Notes: a model not told the origin generated them from the letters alone. DNA of 64,000 nt from Pseudomonas asturiensis (GCF_900143095.1 NZ_FRDA01000013.1:109091-173090); one strand, 5' to 3'. Counted from the stretch's first letter, positions 8,640 through 17,998 are shown. Numbers and translations are program-made.

Positions 8640-9908
8640 ATGAAATCCTGCCTGTTTCGTCAGTCTGCCATGCCTGTCATTACGCTTGTAATAACTCTCC
8701 CCGCCTGCGCTCAAGCTGACTTCTATGAAGACGGTAAGGCAAACCTCACGCTTCGCAATTTTTATTATAATCATGATTTACGAGATTCAAGGGCACCAGC
8801 CCAATCCAAAATTGAAGAGTGGGCGCAAGGATTCATTTTCAGAGGTCAGTCGGGGTACACCGATACACCAGTTGGCCTTGGCCTGGATGTATACGCAGGG
8901 CTGGGGTTAAAGCTGGACTCATCGCCGGATAGAAGTGGCAGCGCCTTGCTTCCAGGAGCCTACAAACGTGCTGGGGCGCCTCGTAACGCTGATCCTCGCT
9001 CACATGACGAATACTCAGAAGCCACAGCTGCAGTAAAGCTCAAAGTGTCAAAAACCGAGCTGAAAGTAGGCGGGTTGTTCCCTAAAATTCCGCTTGTGTA
9101 TGCGGGAGACTCTCGTCTACTCCCTCAGTTCTTCGAGGGAGCGATGCTCGACATCAATGAGATAGAGCACTTCTCATTCAGTCTTGGGCAAATGCGTCAG
9201 GTGAACTATCGCGAATTCAGCGGAGCCAAGGCTATACAAACTGGCAATTACTTGAACGCTTCAAGCGATAGGTTCAATTACCTAGGGGGTACATGGTCTC
9301 CCGATGGCAACCTTTCAGTAGGGGTCTGGGCTGGACGCCTTGAGGATGTCTATCAGCAAGTCCTCTACACGGGCAGTAAATTTGTGGATGTCGGCTCTTG
9401 GCGATTCGGAGGGACACTCAACTATCTCGACAGCAGGGAGAGCGGTTCCGCGTTGGCCGGCAAGCTGGATAGCCGAATGACGTCCGGTTTACTAAGCGCC
9501 GCATACGGTTTTCAAAAGATCACCTTGGGGTACCAGGACAATGCCGGAGACAGCGCCCTGCCCTTTCTCCACGACACAGACCTGCCCGGGGTCGCGAATG
9601 CTATCCAGGTGCTTAGATTCGATCGTGCAGGTGAACGATCTTGGCAAGCGCGTTACGACGTCGACTTTGCCGGGCTAGGAGTACCGGGACTTACCGCGTT
9701 TACTAGATACGTTCGAGGCGATAATTTTGTCGCCAACGGGCAAGAGGGCAAAGAGTGGGAGCGCAACATCGACATCAGCTACGTCATTCAAAGTGGTGCG
9801 CTCAAAAATCTAGGGTTTCGACTACGCAATGTCGAAATCCAGGGAGACGTAACCGGGAGGCGCGACGAGAATCGCGCCATCATTTCTTACACTTACGCGC
9901 TTAAATAG
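8640..9908 (+). CDS. OprD-family outer-membrane porin
   Basis: 422 residues with an N-terminal signal peptide (about residues 1-26, ending ACAQA before DFYEDGKANLTLRNFYYN) and the usual OprD opening and strand-rich body ending in an aromatic/aliphatic strand (ISYTYALK). The family forms 18-strand monomeric channels for carboxylates and amino acids in Pseudomonas. Position 48 bp after the epimerase gene and beside sugar-acid enzymes suggests an outer-membrane channel for uronic or aldaric acids. Confidence 0.9.
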   Translation: MKSCLFRQSAMPVITLVITLPACAQADFYEDGKANLTLRNFYYNHDLRDSRAPAQSKIEEWAQGFIFRGQSGYTDTPVGLGLDVYAGLGLKLDSSPDRSGSALLPGAYKRAGAPRNADPRSHDEYSEATAAVKLKVSKTELKVGGLFPKIPLVYAGDSRLLPQFFEGAMLDINEIEHFSFSLGQMRQVNYREFSGAKAIQTGNYLNASSDRFNYLGGTWSPDGNLSVGVWAGRLEDVYQQVLYTGSKFVDVGSWRFGGTLNYLDSRESGSALAGKLDSRMTSGLLSAAYGFQKITLGYQDNAGDSALPFLHDTDLPGVANAIQVLRFDRAGERSWQARYDVDFAGLGVPGLTAFTRYVRGDNFVANGQEGKEWERNIDISYVIQSGALKNLGFRLRNVEIQGDVTGRRDENRAIISYTYALK

Positions 9909-9910
9909 CT

Positions 9911-11515
9911 TCACGTAGGCCCACGCGTGATAGCCGCCGACTCACCGCGGCTATCTAAAGGCGCACTCATCACTGTGCCTGACCATGGCGCAGTCTTGAG
10001 CGCTTCGCGACTCACGGCTTGGCGCGCTGACGTGATGAACAAAGTTCCTCCTTGCGCACCGCCGAAACAAAGATCCGTAGGGGATGCAACGGGCACCCCA
10101 AGCATTCGCTCAAGCGTCCCTTCCCGGTCAAATTTAACGATGCTCCAACCACCCGAAAGAGCAGTCCACACCCCACCATCCAGATCCACCGCAAGTCCAC
10201 TCAGCAGACCTGAGCCTTTGGGAAGAGTTGCGAAACGACGTACCTGACCGGTGGACTCCAGGCGGAATATTGTCCCTGAATCGGCGGCTAGCGCGAAGAG
10301 CTGCTCACTTGGGGAATCCCAAGCCAGTGCGCTGATGGCTTCATTGAAATGCCAGTGGCTAGAAAGCGTTCCATCACGATTGATTTCTCCAACTTTCCAC
10401 TGGCCGCCAGTCATGCGAATTACAGCCCAGAGCTTTCCCGCACGATCAGTACACAGGCAAGTCGGTACACCGAAGCCCCACTTCCCACGCGCACGGATTC
10501 GTCCTGCAGTGATAAAAAGGTACTCATGATCCAGCGCTAAAAATACGCCATCCGGTGTGAGTTCCATACCAATAATGGGATGCTCAGGTCGAAACACGCT
10601 TTGTGTACCATTAGCATCGTGCCGATAAACAGCAGGCCCTAATCGATCTGCCCAATACAAGCATTTTTCGCTGTCACTCCATCTTGGCAGCCCCCCCTGA
10701 AACGCCCATTTCTCACTCAGCGGCTGCAGTACATCAGATCGATGATGTGTGTGATGTACAGCCAACTGGCTACCGACACGAATTGCAGAGGCTGCTACCT
10801 CCGGGCCTAGCAAATCCAAACGCTCACGGGTTAGGCGGTATGCAGGCCCAGCGATACTTAAAGCGCCCCGGACATGTCCTGCGGAGTCGACTATTGGAGC
10901 AGCTACGCAGCGAATGCCAAGCGCAATCTCTTCGTCATCGATGCCATACCCCCGAGCCCTGGTAACCTCCAATTCAATAGTCAATTGCTCACGATCGGTG
11001 ATGGTCAAAGGGGTGAGCGCTGTCAGTTGCATGTGCCTCACAAGATCTCGTCGCTCGCTCTCGGGCATAACGCTAAGTATGGCTTTGCCCTGCCCTGTGC
11101 AATGCATGGGCTTGTGCTGTCCCATAGCTGCGGCAGACCTGTGGGTATGTGCACCGTCACACCGCTCTAGCGAAAGCACCTTGTCATTGTCTCGAATCGC
11201 CAGATAAGTCGTTTCGCCAGTCAAATCGCGCAATGCACGTAATTCAAAACTTGCAGCTGAAACAAGATCTGGTTCCAACCATGCACCGCGTACCATCTCA
11301 AGATAACGGAAGCCCAGCTTATAGCGCTTCGTCGAGGGGTCACGTCGAACCATACCCCGATCTACGAGCAGCCCAAGCAGCCTGTACAGGGTAGACCGTG
11401 GAAGTCCCACTTGCAGCGCCAACTGCTGCGTATCCACGCCTTCGCTGGCCAAACCAATAGCTTCAAGCAGATCAAACGCTTTTTCTAACGCAGCAGTGCC
11501 TTTGCCCGCATCCAT
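9911..11515 (-). CDS. IclR regulator fused to a degenerate SMP-30 domain
   Basis: 534 residues joining two known families. About residues 1-70 form an IclR winged helix (GVDTQQLALQVGLPRSTLYRLLG), about 80-250 the IclR ligand domain, and 265-520 an SMP-30/gluconolactonase beta-propeller. The start at ATG 11515 is chosen for the GGAGG 7 bp upstream; the open frame extends further. In the propeller, motifs that normally carry metal ligands are altered: GEGP-like becomes QGGLP, the SNGL-like motif becomes ISALAW, and PDGL becomes LSGL. It therefore looks like a sugar-lactone sensor rather than an enzyme. It converges on oprD and is probably the regulator of the cluster. Confidence 0.85.
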   Translation of the reverse strand: MDAGKGTAALEKAFDLLEAIGLASEGVDTQQLALQVGLPRSTLYRLLGLLVDRGMVRRDPSTKRYKLGFRYLEMVRGAWLEPDLVSAASFELRALRDLTGETTYLAIRDNDKVLSLERCDGAHTHRSAAAMGQHKPMHCTGQGKAILSVMPESERRDLVRHMQLTALTPLTITDREQLTIELEVTRARGYGIDDEEIALGIRCVAAPIVDSAGHVRGALSIAGPAYRLTRERLDLLGPEVAASAIRVGSQLAVHHTHHRSDVLQPLSEKWAFQGGLPRWSDSEKCLYWADRLGPAVYRHDANGTQSVFRPEHPIIGMELTPDGVFLALDHEYLFITAGRIRARGKWGFGVPTCLCTDRAGKLWAVIRMTGGQWKVGEINRDGTLSSHWHFNEAISALAWDSPSEQLFALAADSGTIFRLESTGQVRRFATLPKGSGLLSGLAVDLDGGVWTALSGGWSIVKFDREGTLERMLGVPVASPTDLCFGGAQGGTLFITSARQAVSREALKTAPWSGTVMSAPLDSRGESAAITRGPT

Positions 11516-11606
11516 CAAAATTCCTCCATTTTTAAAAAATGGAAATACCACAGTCCGAGAATCTTTCCTTGCTATTGCAGCCGATTCTATAGAGGCAGGC
11601 TCACGA

Positions 11607-11621
11607 TGTGGGAATCCCGCA
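11607..11621. promoter_or_regulatory. Near-palindromic operator candidate upstream of IclR-SMP-30
   Basis: TGTGGGA-A-TCCCGCA, two 7-bp arms matching at six positions, lies about 92 bp upstream of the chosen IclR-SMP-30 start. Its left half recurs in the 1142-1358 promoter gap. A size and symmetry of about 15 bp are usual for IclR family operators, so autoregulation is plausible. Confidence 0.4.
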
Positions 11622-11671
11622 TCTGCAATACGCCTCCTCCCGCTTAATGAATTGGGACGCGCTAGGGGGTA

Positions 11672-13204
11672 TCAGGCAAGTACCCCAATCTGCCAAGGGC
11701 AAAACTCGTCTTCGCCCAGACCGTTCAGCTCGCTTTTAGTCTGCTTTCCAGAGGCGTGGGCCAACAAACATTCAAAAATTTCCTGCCCCATCTGTGCGAT
11801 GCTTTTGTCACCATCAATTATTTGGCCGCAGTTGATGTCCATGTCATCACTCATGCGGTGATACATGGGCGAGTTGCTGGCCAGCTTGAAGGTGGGTGCG
11901 GGAACCGAACCGAAGCAAGAGCCGCGACCTGTAGTGAAGGCTATAAGGTTGGCGCCGCCGGCAATCTGTCCTGTCGCTGAGACAGGGTCATAGCCCGGCG
12001 TATCCATGAAGACCAAACCATGCGCAGTAACAAGATGGGCGTACTCATATACCTCCATCAAGGGCGCATTGCCGCCTTTCTTGGCTCCGCCTAGCGACTT
12101 CTCCAAGACATTGGCAAGCCCTCCTGCATTGTTGCCAGGGCTGACACGGCCGTTGATTTGGGTGTCTCGGCCGCGGTTATACTCCAGCCACCACTCGATA
12201 CGATCAATTAGTTTACGCCCCACTTCATGGGTCACTGCACGAGCCGTAAGCGTGTGTTCAACGCCGAATATTTCTGATGTTTCCGAGAGAATCGCGGTAC
12301 CACCGTGACGCACCAAAATATCAACTGCGGCACCGAGCGCTGGATTAGCAGATAGCCCCGAGAAGCCGTCAGAGCCCCCACACTGCATGCCTACGATCAA
12401 ATGCTCAGCCGATACGGTCTCACGTTTGATGTTGTTTGCCTGGGGCAGCATGGCCTCGATCATTTTGATTCCTTGATCGACAGCTGCCTTTACTCCACCG
12501 ACGTCCTGAATCACCAATGACCTGAGCATATCGTCCAATTTCAACTGCTCTTGCTCGATAAATCCGTAGATGTTGTTCCGCTCGCAGCCAAGTGCAACAA
12601 GCAAGCCGCCAGCGGTATTGGCATGTTTGATATGCCCGCCGATAGTACGCCGGAGCAGGTTCATAGGTTCACCCGTCATCTCCATCCCGCAACCAATCTC
12701 ATGAACATAGGGCACGACACCGTCGATGTTAGGAAAGGCTGCGAGTCGTTCAGCGTCGAAATGATTGGCGATCTTGCGTGCCACTGTTGCACCGCAGTTG
12801 CCTACAACAAAGACTCCTAGATAGTTACGGGTAGCAACCCTCCCGTCCTCACGTATGATTCCCTGAAACGTCGCACGCTGTTCCGGGGCAAGCAGATCAG
12901 TGGGCACGTAGTCCTGCCCGTAGCGGTAATCCCGGGCGGTTTCGCCGAACTCAATGTTATGACTGTGCATCCAGGTGCCCGGCAACAGGTCTTTGCTGGC
13001 GTAACCAATCACAGTGTTGTACTTGAGTACTGGCTGACCCTTTTCGATCATCCGCGCAGCCATTTTATGGCCGAGCGGTACGTCTTGGAGGGCGATGATC
13101 CCTTCGCTTGGAACTTCGGTACCTGCGGCAATTTCAGTTCGTGCAACCACGACGTTGTCAGCGCTGTCCAGGCGGATCACGGGGCTTACTTTTTGAAGAC
13201 TCAT
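11672..13204 (-). CDS. UxaA/GarD-family altronate or galactarate dehydratase
   Basis: 510 residues. The N-terminal SAF-like part (PSEGIIALQDVPLGHKMAA, MHSHN) precedes the large UxaA domain with FVVGNCGATVARKIANHF, QCGGSDGFSG and GRGSCFGS, all family signatures. The length matches UxaA/GarD (about 495-525), which dehydrate altronate or galactarate using iron. It is the second gene of a leftward group with the enolase-superfamily dehydratase at 13289-14476 and the MFS transporter at 14507-15910. Whether altronate, galactarate or another aldarate is the substrate cannot be decided here. Confidence 0.85.
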   Translation of the reverse strand: MSLQKVSPVIRLDSADNVVVARTEIAAGTEVPSEGIIALQDVPLGHKMAARMIEKGQPVLKYNTVIGYASKDLLPGTWMHSHNIEFGETARDYRYGQDYVPTDLLAPEQRATFQGIIREDGRVATRNYLGVFVVGNCGATVARKIANHFDAERLAAFPNIDGVVPYVHEIGCGMEMTGEPMNLLRRTIGGHIKHANTAGGLLVALGCERNNIYGFIEQEQLKLDDMLRSLVIQDVGGVKAAVDQGIKMIEAMLPQANNIKRETVSAEHLIVGMQCGGSDGFSGLSANPALGAAVDILVRHGGTAILSETSEIFGVEHTLTARAVTHEVGRKLIDRIEWWLEYNRGRDTQINGRVSPGNNAGGLANVLEKSLGGAKKGGNAPLMEVYEYAHLVTAHGLVFMDTPGYDPVSATGQIAGGANLIAFTTGRGSCFGSVPAPTFKLASNSPMYHRMSDDMDINCGQIIDGDKSIAQMGQEIFECLLAHASGKQTKSELNGLGEDEFCPWQIGVLA

Positions 13205-13288
13205 TTGCTTTCACCATGCTGAGGTACAGGTCTTTTCGCCTGCAATTAAGGCGTAACGCATGTCGGCGCGCTGGGCTGAAGGTCAGTT

Positions 13289-14476
13289 TCAGGGGCGCTT
13301 GCCGAACTCGGCGTGATCAACAGTCCACGCCAAAGCCTGGTCGCTGAGACTAAACCCCAGCCCTGGACGATTGGGCACTTGCATGCGGCCGTTGCGCAGC
13401 ACCAACCGCTCGTTGAACAGGGGTTCAAGCCATTCGAAATGTTCCAGCCACGGCTCAAGGGGATACGCGGCGGCCAAGTGCAAGTGAATCTCCATGGCGA
13501 AGTGCGGAGCCATGTTCAGCCCCTTGAAGCTCGCAAGATTCATGATCTTCAGGAAGGGAGTGATACCACCGACTCGCGGAGCATCTGGCTGCACGAAGTC
13601 GCACCCAGCAGCGGTGATCAGCAGAGCATGCTCGCCGAAGCTTGTGAGCATTTCCCCCGTCGCGATCGCTGTATCGAGCGATGCTGCCAACGCTGCGTGC
13701 CCTTCATAGTCATAGGCGTCGAGTGGCTCCTCGATCCAAGTCAGATCGAATTGCTCCAGACTACGGCCAAAACGTTGAGCAGTAATTCGATCCCACTGTT
13801 GGTTGGCATCCACCATGAGGGGGAATCCCTCGCCGAGACGTTCACGAACTGCCTTGACACGCTCGAAATCAGCCCTGGTATCGGGCTGCCCTACCTTGAT
13901 CTTGATACCCCCAATCCCGCTCTCACGAGATTGATCGACATTATCCAGAACTGCTTCTAGCGGCGTGGACAGATAGCCACCGGAAGTGTTGTAGCACTGA
14001 ACCGAATCGCGATGAGCGCCCAGCAATTTGGCAAGTGGCAGCTTTGCGCGCTTGGCTTTCAGATCCCACAGCGCGATGTCAAAGGGGGCTATGGCCTGTG
14101 TCGTGAGACCGCTACGGCCCATGGACGCGCCTGCCCATAAAAGCTTCGTAAACAGACGAGCTATATCGTTGGGATCCTCCCCTAACAGCGCAGGTGCGAT
14201 TTCCTTGGCATGGGCGTACAACCCCGGCCCACCTGCGCGCTTGGAGTAGCCGAAACCGATGCCTTCATGCCCTTCTCGGGTACGAATCTCAGCAAAAATA
14301 AAGGCAATCTCAGTAAGGGGTTTTTGACGGCCAGTTAAAACCTTCGCATCGCTGATCGGCGCGGCGAGAGGTAAAATGGTGAGCGAAAGTTTGATCCACT
14401 CAATACGGTCAGTTGTTGCCTCGCCGACTTCCATCGAGGCTATCTTCGGGTCGATGTACACGTTGCTTTCGATCAT
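13289..14476 (-). CDS. L-talarate/galactarate dehydratase-type enolase enzyme
   Basis: A 395-residue mandelate-racemase-type enzyme with the full catalytic set: K192-I-K194, D223 (VDANQ), E249/E250 (IEEPL), E275 (TGEM) and H325 (MAPHF). The spacing agrees, with a 3-residue offset, with the talarate/galactarate dehydratase described in Salmonella (Lys197 and His328 as bases), and the length is nearly the same. It would dehydrate galactarate or L-talarate to a 5-keto-4-deoxy acid. The gene lies 30 bp after the MFS gene, in one leftward transcript. Confidence 0.8.
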   Translation of the reverse strand: MIESNVYIDPKIASMEVGEATTDRIEWIKLSLTILPLAAPISDAKVLTGRQKPLTEIAFIFAEIRTREGHEGIGFGYSKRAGGPGLYAHAKEIAPALLGEDPNDIARLFTKLLWAGASMGRSGLTTQAIAPFDIALWDLKAKRAKLPLAKLLGAHRDSVQCYNTSGGYLSTPLEAVLDNVDQSRESGIGGIKIKVGQPDTRADFERVKAVRERLGEGFPLMVDANQQWDRITAQRFGRSLEQFDLTWIEEPLDAYDYEGHAALAASLDTAIATGEMLTSFGEHALLITAAGCDFVQPDAPRVGGITPFLKIMNLASFKGLNMAPHFAMEIHLHLAAAYPLEPWLEHFEWLEPLFNERLVLRNGRMQVPNRPGLGFSLSDQALAWTVDHAEFGKRP

Positions 14477-14506
14477 GTTCGTTCTCCGTCATGCGTGTCG
14501 TGTCGA

Positions 14507-15910
14507 TTATTTCGAAGTAAGGTCGGACATTCGCAGACGCTGTATGCGACCTACGATGAACAGATAAGAGAAGGCAGCCAGAAAACCGTGTGCTCCAACG
14601 TAGATCAGCGCACTATTGAAGGAGCCGCTGGAGTGGAGCAGATAGCCGATAACTACAGGGGTAACAATCCCGGCAACGTTGCCCATGGCATTGAATACCC
14701 CACCCGTCATGCCTACCATTTCGCGTGGGGCCGTATCGGCAACCACGCTGAACCCGAGGTTGCCAAAGCCTTTGCCAAAGAAGGCAAGGCTCATCACAGC
14801 GATCACCAGCACCTGTGAGTCGACGTAGTTGCACAAGATCATGGTCGAGCTGAGAAGCACGCCGGTAACGATCGGGGTTTTTCGGGCGATGCTCAGCGAG
14901 TTTGTGCGGCGCACGAGCCAATCAGAAAAGAAGCCTGATGAAACGGCTCCGATCAAACCGCACAGTGCTGGAATGGAAGCGACGAGACCCGCCTGAAGAA
15001 TATCGAAGCCGCGCTCCTTCACCAGATAGATAGGGAACCAGGTCACGTAAAACCAGGTTATTGCACTCACGCAATATTGACTGATGAACATACCTACTAG
15101 CATTCGACTCTTGAACAGAAGTCCTACTTCAGCCAACTGCGACATGGGCGTGAGCCCAGCTTCAATTCCTGTCTTGCGACCTTCCAGATCAACCAGGCCC
15201 TCGCCTGCACGAATGTACTCAAGTTCGGCAGCATTCATATGCGGATGCTTGATAGGTAGGTAGTACAGCTTCCACCAAATCACAGCGATCACTAAGCCCA
15301 TGAGCCCCATCACAATGAACACGTATTCCCAACCGAATCGGTAGCATAACCACCCCATCAGCGGCGTGAAGAAAGCCAGGGAAATGTATTGGGCGCTGTT
15401 GAAAATTGCACCGGCCATGCCTCTTTCAGAAGACGGAAACCAAGACGCAATCACACGTGTGCAGCCTGGGCCCACCGGGGACTCAGCGACTCCAAGAAGA
15501 AAACGCAACCCGAGAAGAAGTGGCACCACCATGCCAATGAAATGCACCATTCCCATGAAAACGGTGAAGATCGACCAGATGGTGATCGCGGCTGCCAGCA
15601 CTTTTTTCGAGCCAAAACGATCAGTTAGCCACCCGGAAGGAATGAGGAATATGACGTAGGCCCAGCTGAATGCTGAAAACAGATACCCCATTTCAACGGG
15701 GCTGATACCGAGCTCCTTGCTCATATCCGAGCCAGCAACCGAGATAGCAGCTCGATCGCCGCTGCTCAGGGCTAGGACAATGGTAATCAAGGCAAGCGTC
15801 AAATAGCGATATCGTGTTGGACGAACTGCTTTGGTCGCAGCTTTGACACTCGGAAGATCGCCAGCGCGCACGGATGCATCGGCCGGTGAAGATGGACTGG
15901 GTAGGTTCAT
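14507..15910 (-). CDS. MFS transporter, aldarate/hexuronate type
   Basis: 467 residues and about 12 membrane segments, with ALSSGDRAAISVAG in the first helix and GWLTDRFGSKKVL in the first cytoplasmic loop, as in GudP/GarP/ExuT-like symporters. ATG 15910 is chosen because GAGG lies 6 bp upstream; the longer open frame has no ribosome site. First gene of the leftward dehydratase transcript, it probably imports galactarate, glucarate or a related acid. It is divergent from a LacI gene with an operator-like palindrome between them. Confidence 0.85.
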   Translation of the reverse strand: MNLPSPSSPADASVRAGDLPSVKAATKAVRPTRYRYLTLALITIVLALSSGDRAAISVAGSDMSKELGISPVEMGYLFSAFSWAYVIFLIPSGWLTDRFGSKKVLAAAITIWSIFTVFMGMVHFIGMVVPLLLGLRFLLGVAESPVGPGCTRVIASWFPSSERGMAGAIFNSAQYISLAFFTPLMGWLCYRFGWEYVFIVMGLMGLVIAVIWWKLYYLPIKHPHMNAAELEYIRAGEGLVDLEGRKTGIEAGLTPMSQLAEVGLLFKSRMLVGMFISQYCVSAITWFYVTWFPIYLVKERGFDILQAGLVASIPALCGLIGAVSSGFFSDWLVRRTNSLSIARKTPIVTGVLLSSTMILCNYVDSQVLVIAVMSLAFFGKGFGNLGFSVVADTAPREMVGMTGGVFNAMGNVAGIVTPVVIGYLLHSSGSFNSALIYVGAHGFLAAFSYLFIVGRIQRLRMSDLTSK

Positions 15911-15977
15911 GGGAGCCTCATTATTTTTATTGGCTGAGTGCCCGATCATAACGACAGCGATAACTGCAGAGAGCACA

Positions 15978-16008
15978 TGACAGCGCTACCAAAATGACAG
16001 CGCTGTCA
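15978..16008. promoter_or_regulatory. LacI-type operator palindrome plus a repeated half
   Basis: TGACAGCGCTGTCA at 15995-16008 is a perfect 14-bp palindrome with the central CG typical of LacI-family sites. TGACAGCGCT is repeated at 15978-15987, 17 bp away on the same side. It lies between the divergent MFS transporter and LacI genes, which is the natural place for autoregulation plus control of the dehydratase operon. Confidence 0.65.
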
Positions 16009-16152
16009 CCAATCCTAAGCCCCAAGTTGTTGAGCAGCAATCCTGGGGGGAGGGGAAAATCCCAGCACATGGGATTCGGCGAGTATGATTTCAATAGCTG
16101 GTCTTTTATCGCTACACTCAAAGCGTCCCGTAGACCTCAGAAGCTGCCCCTC

Positions 16153-17190
16153 ATGTCCGATACAAGCATTCCATCTCGTCCAGCTAGAGTGCCTAGTTAT
16201 GTGCCTGTCACATTGGATGATGTCGCAAAGCTTGCCCAGGTATCTGCAATTACCGTGTCTCGCGTTATCAATCGCCCAGATATGGTTTCCGAGCGCACGG
16301 CCAAACGGGTTCGTAAGGCTATCGATAAAACCGGATATGTGCCCAACCTTGCAGCAGGCAGTTTGGTATCACAGCGCAGCCGGCTTGTGATTGTGGTGAT
16401 GCCAAGCATCGCTAATCATGTCTTTGTGGAGACCATTCGACACTTGTCACTGGCTTTAGCCAAAGAGCGCTATCAGCTGATGTTGATCCAATCTGAATAC
16501 AGCGAAACTAGCGAAATGGAGCTTATCAGCACACTGCTTGCGCGCAGACCAGACGGGTTGGTACTGACGACATCCTTACGCAACCTCGAAGCAAGACAGC
16601 GCTTGCTCAGTCGAGATTTACCAGTGGTCGAAGCATGGGAGTTGAAGCAGGATCCGATCGACGCAGTCGTGGGCTTTTCGCATGCGGCCGCTGGCGCTGC
16701 CATGGCCAAGCACATGCTTAGCAGAGGCTATCGTCGATACGGGCTGGTATGGAGCAACGATGCGCGAGCTGCCTCCCGGCTAAAGGCATGTTGTGAGACT
16801 CTGCAGGCAGCTGGCGCAACCATAGCCAAGACAGTGATGGTGGAGGTGCCCGTTAGCGTCGCGTACGGACGTACCGGACTTTCGTTGGTACTTGAAAGCG
16901 ACCCAGAAGTTGAAGCAGTCATTTGTAGCATTGATTTGCTTGCTCAAGGCGTCCTTGCTGAAGCACAGGCTCGTGGCCTGCATGTGCCGTCGCAGTTAGC
17001 CGTCATGGGGTTTGGTGACCTGGATTTCGCCGCCCATATTCACCCTCCACTTTCGACCGTGCGAGCCGATGGGGCGCGCATCGGCGAGTTCGCTGCGCGT
17101 TTTCTCTTACAAAGAATCAATAGGCAATCAGACCGGGGCACGCTGTTAGAGGATGTAGGATTTGAGGTCGTGGCACGCGAGACATCCTGA
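16153..17190 (+). CDS. LacI-family transcriptional regulator
   Basis: 345 residues from the ATG at 16153. The helix-turn-helix VTLDDVAKLAQVSAITVSRVINRP is near the N-terminus, followed by a periplasmic-binding-protein-like effector domain with DAVVGFSHAAAGAAMAKHM. A longer open frame begins at 15994 but would run through the operator palindrome, so the shorter start is preferred. It resembles the gluconate regulator GntR of the LacI family, and in this position likely senses a sugar acid and controls the divergent transporter-dehydratase genes. Confidence 0.85.
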   Translation: MSDTSIPSRPARVPSYVPVTLDDVAKLAQVSAITVSRVINRPDMVSERTAKRVRKAIDKTGYVPNLAAGSLVSQRSRLVIVVMPSIANHVFVETIRHLSLALAKERYQLMLIQSEYSETSEMELISTLLARRPDGLVLTTSLRNLEARQRLLSRDLPVVEAWELKQDPIDAVVGFSHAAAGAAMAKHMLSRGYRRYGLVWSNDARAASRLKACCETLQAAGATIAKTVMVEVPVSVAYGRTGLSLVLESDPEVEAVICSIDLLAQGVLAEAQARGLHVPSQLAVMGFGDLDFAAHIHPPLSTVRADGARIGEFAARFLLQRINRQSDRGTLLEDVGFEVVARETS

Positions 17191-17404
17191 CTGCATCTTG
17201 CGTAATTAGAATCATTGGCTCGATAACAATCTCGGCACCCAACCTGCGTTACAGGACTTTCAAGGATGACGACGGCTCCCTGAGCTTCGTCGTAGGCCGC
17301 CGAATCCTACGGGAGAAATTTTCATCACCACAGGGCCTGTTACTATGAAAACAGCTTCAGCAATTCGTAAGGCCTTGATTGGCTCCCTAGAATAAATATG
17401 CATA

Positions 17405-17557
17405 CTAGAATGCACCTATGCACAGATCCCCGTCCAAAGGCGCCTCAACCAGACGATGCGAACGGGCTGCTGCGGGATGGCTGTAGCCATGGGCGAGCAC
17501 CAGGCACGTAGCATTTCCCTTAAACTCAGGATTAGAAGTGCGACGTTGATTGCTCAT
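17405..17557 (-). pseudogene. IS3-family OrfA transposase remnant
   Basis: A 50-residue frame starting MSNQRRTSNPEFK and containing LVLAHGYSHPAAARS aligns by eye with the N-terminus of IS3-family OrfA proteins (an MSxQRR start, then EFK, LVLDQGYS and EAARS). The helix-turn-helix region is degraded (SHRLVEAPL) and it stops early. No OrfB or terminal repeats were seen nearby, so it is a relic of an insertion in the decayed stretch between 17.2 and 18.6 kb. Confidence 0.55.
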
Positions 17558-17998
17558 GAGACACCTCTCGGTGGAGAGCACCCTTGCCTATCCGAAGCTG
17601 ATTTGGCCATCTTCGCACATGGCTAATGTGCAATGGGAACATATGGCCCAAAGATGCTCAACTGCCGACTTGCATGATATGAATTTACCGAAAACACTTT
17701 TTTGTTCGCCGGAGATTGGACACCAGAACCTGTATTAACCTCCGCGACCTCAACCATGCCAACCGCCCGCTCGCCCGCCGAGGAAATTTGAACGGTTGCA
17801 TCCAACAGCTGGCGAATTGAATCATGCCCTGAGTCAAGCGTAAGCACTTCGCTACGGCCCATAAGTCTCAGGCCTGAATTCCTCCAAGCTGGTCGAATAT
17901 TGGTGCAGAGATGGTGGTGTTGTTCGGAAGGAATGAGCCCTCCTTGAAGCGGAGCCACGACCCCTCACTGCGGATATCATCGCCTCGACCACCAATGC
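17558..17998. other. Decayed intergenic stretch, no gene identified
   Basis: Only short, poorly supported frames occur. One leftward frame at about 17623-17958 reads LTLDSGHDSIRQLLDATVQISSAGERAVGMVEVAEV and may be another relic, but I cannot assign a family. The stretch lies between the IS3 relic and the IclR relic and has the look of eroded DNA. Confidence 0.4.
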
